Part shown: positions 6,890-11,610 of the stretch, one piece after another
How the letters are laid out: each line of letters opens with the position of its first letter
Numbering within the stretch: the stretch's first letter is position 1
DNA from: Aquificota bacterium
Lineage (GTDB): Bacteria > Aquificota > Aquificia > Aquificales > Hydrogenothermaceae
DNA: 11,610 bases
Direction: 5' to 3'
Assembly: GCA_013153235.1 (NCBI GenBank)
Contig: JAADEU010000066.1
Span: forward strand, 1 to 11,610
The notes under the pieces: model-generated
Told to the model about the DNA's origin: nothing
The model's database searches: none
The model's input: the letters and a program-made list of their open reading frames with translations, nothing else
Translations under genes and position numbers: made by a program

Positions 6890-6917
6890 TAACAGAAAAG
6901 GGGGAGATTATCCCCCT
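6890..6917 (-). terminator. Intrinsic terminator after the PEGA lipoprotein gene
   Basis: On the minus strand AGGGGGA (6917-6911), loop TAATC, TCCCCCT (6905-6899) is followed by TTT and then CTGTTA. It begins 10 bases after the lipoprotein stop and lies before purF. The U tract is short, so some readthrough into purF is likely. Confidence 0.65.
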
Positions 6918-6927
6918 GTTATTGATA

Positions 6928-8541
6928 TTACTTGATTGTCTGAATCCATTTTTTCATAAGGTGGCCGTTTCTGAAGATATCAATTTCAGGCTCTTTTATG
7001 GATGAAGCCGTGATAAGGACCTCTTCGTTGGCGAAAAGAACAGAAATTGGTATAAACTTCAGATTTTCAATTGTGTAGAGCTGTTTTTCATCCTGGTAAT
7101 TCTGTACAACAATTCTCTTTTCAGATGTTCCATAGGCAAGCTTGTCCTTTGATGGGGAGAGGCTGGCGCAGTAAACAGGCTTTCCGATTTTTATTTCTCT
7201 AACAGGTGTAAGGTCTGCTGTGAAGACCTTTATAGTTCCGTCAAGTGATGCGGTGATGATTTCTTTTTTGTCTTTTGTAGGTTCTATATCTTTGATGGCT
7301 CCTGCGTGTATTTTCTCGGATTTTACAGTGGTGTCAGACACCGTATCAAATACAACCAGATATCCGTCCTGTGTACCTATGTATATCCTTCCGGATATGT
7401 ATCTTCCGAAGGATGGTATGTGTCCAAGCTCCTTTTCGGCTTTGATATTACCTGTTTTCAGGTCTGCTATTTTAATTTTGCCGTCTTTTGTAATGTAATA
7501 GAGCTTTGTTTTGTCTTTCGATATAGCCACTATAACGGCTTCCATAGGATACAGTTTGGACAGTACAGGGAATGTTGTTTTCATATCCCAAACGAGAATT
7601 TTATCAACCTTTTTTCCTTTGAGTTCGTCTGGGAGGGCGTATGCCATCCTTCTGATTGGTTTTATTCCTGCCACATAATGCCCGTCTTCGGAAATACCGT
7701 AGTTTATAAATTTGTCAAAGTTCCTTACATCTTTAGGGTCGTACAGGGAAATCTGGGGTTTGAACTTTTTGATATCCCAGAAATAGATACCTGCCTTACC
7801 CATTGTTACGAGGTATTTGTTATCAGGTGTGAAGGTGATAGGTCCGTATGCCTGTATAGGTGGAAGCTGAACATCCTTCAGAACGTACTTGACTGTAAAT
7901 TCGTCACCTTTTTTAACCTTCAGAATGAAGGAGTCTCTGTAGGAATCCTTTTCCACAACTACCCTGTGTATTCCTTCGTCCAGTTCAAGGTTCTGTGGGA
8001 AGTTTCCTATCTTTTTACCATCTATATACAGGACAGCATCCTCAGGTTGTGCATCAAAGTGTACAACGGCTTTTTCAAGGTTTACAAATAGCTTTGTGGT
8101 TTTTCCGTACTCAATGTTAACTATTCTGGATGCTCCAACTGCACCGAGTTTGAGTACGATGTGGTGTTCACCAACGTCAATCTTATCTTTGAAAGGTGTT
8201 TTTCCTATAGGATTTCGGCCTTCCATAACAACGGCACCCTGGGGCTTTGAGTCTATTACCAGTATCCCTTTGGGTTTTGGATGGAATACCAGTTCAGTGG
8301 TGTGGTCAAAGTAAACCCAGACATCCTTTTTTCTCTCCATATCAAATGGTGAGGTGGCAACTTCTATAGTGTACTTGCCTTCTTTTAGCTCAATTTCCAG
8401 AGGTGTTTTCCCTACATGTTTGCCGTTGATGTAAACGTCAGCATTGGGAGGTTCTTTGATGACCAGTTTTCCTTTACCCTCACATGAGGCGAGGAAAAGT
8501 GCTGCCGCCAACAATAAAAAAACTGACAGGGCTTTTTTCAT
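6928..8541 (-). CDS. Lipoprotein with three PEGA domains and a WD40-like beta-propeller
   Basis: A 537-residue exported lipoprotein. The signal peptide MKKALSVFLLLAAALFLASC ends in a lipobox with Cys20. Three PEGA-type repeats follow: about 25-68 (INGKHVGKTPLEIELKEG), 92-135 (GRNPIGKTPFKDKIDVGEH) and 158-205 (IDGKKIGNFPQNLELDEG). From about 228 to the end there are beta-strand repeats of WD40/quinoprotein style, with FTPDNKYLVTMGKAGIYFWD (237-256), TASLDGTIKVF and SPSKDKLAYG. PEGA domains are commonly found in surface or envelope proteins; a structural or protein-binding role is inferred and no enzyme motif is seen. GAGAGGT lies 6 bases before ATG. It is transcribed divergently from the NapH-like gene and followed by a terminator, so it is probably monocistronic. 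Confidence 0.8.
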   Translation of the reverse strand: MKKALSVFLLLAAALFLASCEGKGKLVIKEPPNADVYINGKHVGKTPLEIELKEGKYTIEVATSPFDMERKKDVWVYFDHTTELVFHPKPKGILVIDSKPQGAVVMEGRNPIGKTPFKDKIDVGEHHIVLKLGAVGASRIVNIEYGKTTKLFVNLEKAVVHFDAQPEDAVLYIDGKKIGNFPQNLELDEGIHRVVVEKDSYRDSFILKVKKGDEFTVKYVLKDVQLPPIQAYGPITFTPDNKYLVTMGKAGIYFWDIKKFKPQISLYDPKDVRNFDKFINYGISEDGHYVAGIKPIRRMAYALPDELKGKKVDKILVWDMKTTFPVLSKLYPMEAVIVAISKDKTKLYYITKDGKIKIADLKTGNIKAEKELGHIPSFGRYISGRIYIGTQDGYLVVFDTVSDTTVKSEKIHAGAIKDIEPTKDKKEIITASLDGTIKVFTADLTPVREIKIGKPVYCASLSPSKDKLAYGTSEKRIVVQNYQDEKQLYTIENLKFIPISVLFANEEVLITASSIKEPEIDIFRNGHLMKKWIQTIK

Positions 8542-8567
8542 TTTCTGACCTCTCTTTTATAATTTTG

Positions 8568-8598
8568 GTTAGTAAAAACTAACATAACTAATTATAAT
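8568..8598 (+). promoter_or_regulatory. Palindromic operator (8568-8583) plus TATAAT before the NapH-like gene
   Basis: GTTAGTAAAAACTAAC is followed after 9 bases by TATAAT (8593-8598), and a second TATAAT lies at 8603-8608. No normal -35 hexamer is present; the palindrome occupies that position. The same module occurs upstream of the M24 operon on the other strand. Because the region is divergent, the site could also act on the PEGA lipoprotein gene, whose own promoter I could not place with confidence. Confidence 0.5.
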
Positions 8599-8610
8599 AT
8601 ATTATAATAT
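8591..8610. repeat. Perfect tandem 10-bp repeat, ATTATAATAT twice
   Basis: Two identical decamers sit head to tail and each contains a TATAAT. They give two alternative -10 elements one helical turn apart for the plus-strand gene. Pure A/T composition means chance is possible. Confidence 0.8.
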
Positions 8611-8632
8611 TTTACTGCTGTTAAATTTTTTT

Positions 8633-8638
8633 GGAGGT
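8633..8638 (+). promoter_or_regulatory. Ribosome binding site that excludes an upstream TTG start
   Basis: GGAGGT lies 7 bases before ATG 8646. The in-frame TTG at 8631 overlaps this site and cannot be the start. Confidence 0.8.
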
Positions 8639-8645
8639 AAATTTA

Positions 8646-9530
8646 ATGTCAACACAAGCCGAAACAGCTCAGTCCTGCCCACAGCCTTCATTTATGGAGA
8701 CCCACAAATTCACAGTGCTCAGGAATACCGTTTATCTCATTGTTATCCTGGCACTTATAATCATACCTGAACTTAAGATTGCAAAGATAGACCTTGCCCA
8801 TGATGAGGCATGGATACTTGGTGACAGGGTTTCTGTGGAAGACGGGCTGATGCCGGTTATCTTTGCCCTTGGTTTCTTTGCGATACTGGTTATCGTGATG
8901 AACCTGTTTAACGGAAGGGTTTTCTGTGGATGGATTTGTCCTGGCGGCTGGGTTGCTGAGATTCAGGATATAATCAGAAAAAGAATGTATAACCCAAGGT
9001 CTAAAACACTGAGCAAAATAGGTTATTACGTTGTTTCGTTGATTGTTGCAATTTTATTCCTTGCACTGTTCTTTAACTGGGTTACAGACCTGAGGGTTTT
9101 CTTCTACTCTACAAACCCGATGTTCTCATGGATGTGGGTTGCATTTCTCTCTGCACTTGTTGTTGTTTATTTTGAGGTATTTATAGGTAAAAGATGGTGC
9201 AGAACATTCTGTCCTACAGGTATATACCAGAAAATCACCCCTTATCACCACAAATACAAAACAACAATGGCTCCACAGTTTGACCTTGCAGACTGCGGAA
9301 GCTGCAGGGAATGTATTAAAAACTGTCCAATGGCCCTTGACCCAAGGAGAATGGCTTATATAAATGATTTCTATAAAGGAATCCAGGCATGTATCGTGTG
9401 TGGAGAGTGTGTTGATACCTGTAAACAGGTAATGCTTCCACAGTGTAAAGAACCACTGATGACATGGGTTACCCAGCTTCCAGAAAGGGACCCTGACTTT
9501 ATTGCCGGAAAGGTCAAAAAATCCAGTTAA
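8646..9530 (+). CDS. NapH-like polytopic membrane protein with two 4Fe-4S clusters
   Basis: A 294-residue cytoplasmic-membrane electron carrier. Likely membrane helices are about 24-41, 69-88, 126-145 and 160-180. The family motifs are CGWICPGG (Cys94, Cys98) and CRTFCPTG (Cys185, Cys189), each after a membrane segment. A C-terminal cytoplasmic ferredoxin domain has CGSCRECIKNCP (Cys217, 220, 223, 227) and CIVCGECVDTC (Cys249, 252, 255, 259), ligands for two clusters. This is the NapH/polyferredoxin group, thought to pass electrons from quinol to periplasmic partners. No nap, nos or cytochrome gene adjoins, so the partner is unknown. It is too short for CcoG or NosR. It has its own promoter region and terminator and looks monocistronic, with a palindromic operator upstream. 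Confidence 0.85.
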   Translation: MSTQAETAQSCPQPSFMETHKFTVLRNTVYLIVILALIIIPELKIAKIDLAHDEAWILGDRVSVEDGLMPVIFALGFFAILVIVMNLFNGRVFCGWICPGGWVAEIQDIIRKRMYNPRSKTLSKIGYYVVSLIVAILFLALFFNWVTDLRVFFYSTNPMFSWMWVAFLSALVVVYFEVFIGKRWCRTFCPTGIYQKITPYHHKYKTTMAPQFDLADCGSCRECIKNCPMALDPRRMAYINDFYKGIQACIVCGECVDTCKQVMLPQCKEPLMTWVTQLPERDPDFIAGKVKKSS

Positions 9531-9535
9531 ACATA

Positions 9536-9562
9536 CGCCCCTCCACAGGGGCGGTCCTTCTT
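9536..9562 (+). terminator. Probable terminator after the NapH-like gene
   Basis: CGCCCCT (9536-9542), loop CCAC, AGGGGCG (9547-9553) form a perfect 7-bp stem 6 bases after the stop codon. The following GTCCTTCTT is only moderately U-rich, so termination may be partial. Confidence 0.6.
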
Positions 9563-9589
9563 GATTCAACCCCTCCACTGATTTATTAT
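9561..9589 (+). promoter_or_regulatory. Promoter for the RNase G-BamD transcript
   Basis: TTGATT (9561-9566), a 17-base gap, and TATTAT (9584-9589) match the housekeeping consensus closely. The start would fall near 9596, about 25 bases before the GTG start codon. The -35 overlaps the tail of the preceding terminator. Confidence 0.6.
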
Positions 9590-9620
9590 TTAATTTACAA
9601 ACATTACATCAGGGTATCAG

Positions 9621-11021
9621 GTGAATAGAGAGCTTGTTATTATTTCTTCCAGGGACCTTTATCTATATGTAATCTACGAAGATGGTGAGGCTGTTGAATT
9701 AAGAGTTGAATACAGGGACCTGCTGAAACAGTCAGGGAATATATACAAAGGCAAAGTAAAAAGGGTCGTTCCTGCGATGAATGCGGCCTTTGTGGACATA
9801 GGAGAAGACAGGGAGGCCTTCCTGCCACTAAAAGATATACACAACTGTAATGATGTAAAACCCAACGAAAATATAATCGTACAGGTAAAAAGGGCAGCGG
9901 TAAGCTCAAAAGGAGCCAAACTATCCTGTAAAATAACACTTCCAGGAAAATATCTGGTTCTGATACCCAATAACCCCCACATCTCCATTTCTTCAAAAAT
10001 TGATGACAAGGATGAGAAGGAAAAGATAAAAGACCATATCCAGTGGTTACTGGAACCATTTAATGAGGAACAGTACGGTTACATAATCAGGACATCGGCT
10101 GTTGATGCATCTGACGAGGCTATAATTGAGGACTTCCTTTCATTGAAGCAGCTGTGGGAAAATATACAGAAGTTATCCAGAAAAAAAAGGACCCCGACCT
10201 TGCTGTACGAGGAATCCAGCAAAGTCTTTGGAATTTTGAGGGATTACGCAGGGAAATTCACAAAGATAGTCTCAGATGATATAAAAAAGCTCAAAGAGAT
10301 TAAGGAATATATCAAAAAGAACTTCAAACAGGAAATAAAACTTGAACCCTACAGGAAAAGGAAGGTATCCCTTTACAGTTATTACGAGGTGGATAAGGTA
10401 ATCAGTAAAATTCTTAACCCCTATGTCTGGCTCAAAAACGGTGGCTATCTCGTTATTGAAGAAACAGAGGCCCTTGTTTCAATAGATGTTAACAGCGGTA
10501 GCCACTGTAAACATAGGTCTCTTGAAGAAACCGCATACCACACCAACATAGAGGCTATGAGGGAGATTGCCAGACACCTGAGGCTCAGGGACCTGGGAGG
10601 CATTATAGTGATTGATTTTATAGATATGAAGGATGAAGAAAAGAAAAAGGCCCTTATAGAACAGTTTAAAGAAGAGGTTAAAAAGGATAAAAGGCCCGTA
10701 AAAATAAAAAGTTTCACATCCCTGGGACTGCTTGAACTGACCAGAAAAAAACTGGAGGATAGCCTGATAAAGCAGTTAACCGAGATATGTTTCTCATGCA
10801 ATGGAAATGGCTTTATAAAAAGCAAATATCTGATTCTGTTTGAGATTGAGAAAAAAATCTCAGAGATGAAACCATTTATTAAATTAAAACTCAGGGTTCA
10901 TCCTTTTATATACAGGGCCGTCAAAGAGCTGATAAATGAATTGAAACTCAAAGATAGTATTGATATTATTTCTGATATTAACCAGCATGTAAATAAATTT
11001 TCCATAGAGAGAGTAGAATGA
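9621..11021 (+). CDS. rng: Ribonuclease G / RNase E catalytic-type endoribonuclease
   Basis: A cytoplasmic single-strand endoribonuclease that processes rRNA ends and starts mRNA decay, favouring 5'-monophosphate ends. It is 466 residues, close to RNase G length and lacking the long RNase E C-terminal scaffold. The S1 RNA-binding domain spans about 38-105 (GKVKRVVPAMNAAFVDIG). The 5'-sensor pair Arg157-Thr158 is in YIIRTSA. Catalytic Mg ligands are Asp289 in SIDVNSG and Asp332 in VIDFIDM. Cys390 and Cys393 (CFSC) form the zinc-link. The start is GTG with a modest AGGG 6 bases upstream; the frame gives the family's usual N-terminus there. A good promoter lies just upstream. Its stop overlaps the BamD-like gene start as ATGA. 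Confidence 0.93.
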   Translation: MNRELVIISSRDLYLYVIYEDGEAVELRVEYRDLLKQSGNIYKGKVKRVVPAMNAAFVDIGEDREAFLPLKDIHNCNDVKPNENIIVQVKRAAVSSKGAKLSCKITLPGKYLVLIPNNPHISISSKIDDKDEKEKIKDHIQWLLEPFNEEQYGYIIRTSAVDASDEAIIEDFLSLKQLWENIQKLSRKKRTPTLLYEESSKVFGILRDYAGKFTKIVSDDIKKLKEIKEYIKKNFKQEIKLEPYRKRKVSLYSYYEVDKVISKILNPYVWLKNGGYLVIEETEALVSIDVNSGSHCKHRSLEETAYHTNIEAMREIARHLRLRDLGGIIVIDFIDMKDEEKKKALIEQFKEEVKKDKRPVKIKSFTSLGLLELTRKKLEDSLIKQLTEICFSCNGNGFIKSKYLILFEIEKKISEMKPFIKLKLRVHPFIYRAVKELINELKLKDSIDIISDINQHVNKFSIERVE

Positions 11022-11610
11022 AAAGAATCCTTGTGGCAGCACTGGTAGCAGGTCTTGTATTTTCCTGTGCAGAGAAGACGGTAAGGAAGGAAGAGGTCCT
11101 GACAAAAGGAATTCAACTGTACCAGAAAGGTGAGTATGATGATGCAAAGGAACTTTTGAAAAAGGCCATTTTCAAAGCACCAAACATGACGACAACAGAC
11201 ATAATGAAAGCCAGATACTATCTGGCCAATATTTACTACAAACAGGAAAATTATGTGGATGCAATTGTTGAATTTGAGGAATTTTTATCACTTTTCCCTA
11301 CGGCACCACAGGTTCCTGAGGTTCTCTACAAACTGGCAGATGCCTATTTGAAGATATCCCCCTCCCCTGACAGAGACCTGACGTACGTCAGAAAAGCCCT
11401 TGAAAAGGCAAGGGAAATAGTAAAAAAGGTAAGAAAAATCGAATCTATACATATACTCGAAATAGCACAGCTATATGAGAATTTAGGGAAGTACTATTCC
11501 GCATCGGTTTACTATAACCTTGCATTTGATGAATATCCGGACCAGATAGAAAAGGACTATGTAATTTTCAAAATAGCCTACAACCTTGCAAACACAGGAA
11601 AGCAGTACAC
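11018..11610 (+). CDS. bamD: BamD-like outer-membrane assembly lipoprotein, 3' end missing
   Basis: The window holds 197 codons and the gene runs off the right edge. The protein starts MKRILVAALVAGLVFSC, a lipoprotein signal with Cys17, although Phe at -2 is unusual in a lipobox. TPR-like helix pairs follow: GIQLYQKGEYDDAKELLKKA, then ARYYLANIYYKQENYVDAIV and EFEEFLSLFPTAPQV. Between repeats, SPDRDLTYVRKALEKA matches the conserved DRD...RKAL segment I know from BamD/YfiO. BamD is the essential lipoprotein partner of BamA in inserting outer-membrane beta-barrels, which implies a diderm host. The ATG overlaps the RNase G stop by four bases, so it is probably translated by coupling. Another TPR lipoprotein is the main alternative. 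Confidence 0.75.
   Translation, partial: MKRILVAALVAGLVFSCAEKTVRKEEVLTKGIQLYQKGEYDDAKELLKKAIFKAPNMTTTDIMKARYYLANIYYKQENYVDAIVEFEEFLSLFPTAPQVPEVLYKLADAYLKISPSPDRDLTYVRKALEKAREIVKKVRKIESIHILEIAQLYENLGKYYSASVYYNLAFDEYPDQIEKDYVIFKIAYNLANTGKQY

Noticed and set aside
7306..8091. 261-codon open frame on the plus strand
   Set aside because: It lies entirely opposite the PEGA lipoprotein gene, is rich in Cys, Phe and Tyr as antisense frames often are, and shows no motif.
8631..8645. Upstream TTG start adding five residues to the NapH-like protein
   Set aside because: The TTG overlaps the ribosome binding site GGAGGT, which is correctly spaced for ATG 8646.
8646..9530. CcoG or NosR identity for the polyferredoxin
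   Set aside because: CcoG is much longer with a C-terminal Ig-like domain, and NosR has a large N-terminal periplasmic FMN domain; neither is present.
1..11610. CRISPR array, tRNA or rRNA gene, toxin-antitoxin pair or phage genes
   Set aside because: No regularly spaced repeats, cloverleaf or rRNA-like segments were seen, and nearly all bases are accounted for by recognisable genes and short gaps.

Overview
The window looks like chromosomal DNA of a thermophilic bacterium, most plausibly an Aquificota member of the Persephonella/Hydrogenothermaceae type. This placement is inference. It rests on moderate AT richness, heavy use of AGA/AGG for Arg and ATA for Ile, Lys/Glu/Ile-rich proteins, a short RNase E/G, and a 4Fe-4S type PurF. 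No rRNA, tRNA or CRISPR array was seen. No large accessory or defence system is visible; most of the window is compact housekeeping sequence.

Layout. Positions 1-90 hold one end of an insertion sequence: a terminal inverted repeat plus the first 11 codons of a transposase reading out of the window. Positions 91-262 are a short open stretch on the minus strand that the insertion appears to have cut. Positions 263-5300 form a tightly packed minus-strand operon, read from right to left: M24 aminopeptidase, exonuclease III-type AP endonuclease, an unrecognised helical protein, an alpha/beta hydrolase, and a 2-hydroxyacid dehydrogenase. Junctions are 46 bases or less, and two are translationally coupled. 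Positions 5301-5467 are a regulatory gap with a palindrome, promoters, and a strong terminator pointing the 'wrong' (plus) way. purF (5468-6847) and a PEGA/beta-propeller lipoprotein (6928-8541) follow on the minus strand, separated by a terminator. A divergent intergenic region (8542-8645) then switches to the plus strand: a NapH-like membrane ferredoxin (8646-9530) with its own terminator, a good promoter, RNase G (9621-11021), and the start of a BamD-like lipoprotein overlapping it by ATGA.

How the genes relate. They serve DNA repair (Xth), peptide turnover (M24), purine synthesis (PurF), electron transfer at the membrane (NapH-like), RNA processing (RNase G) and outer-membrane assembly (BamD), so no single pathway unites them. 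The most interesting signal is regulatory. A 16-bp inverted repeat, GTTAG-N6-CTAAC, occurs twice, upstream of the M24 operon and upstream of the NapH-like gene. In the same orientation the two copies match at 14 of 16 bases, and each lies exactly 9 bases before a TATAAT hexamer. That suggests a shared transcription factor. Second, the plus-oriented terminator at 5429-5459 has no plus-strand gene before it but has a plausible promoter, so a small RNA of about 72 nt may be encoded there. Third, the AP endonuclease carries an in-frame 22-residue insertion bounded by a perfect 30-bp direct repeat.
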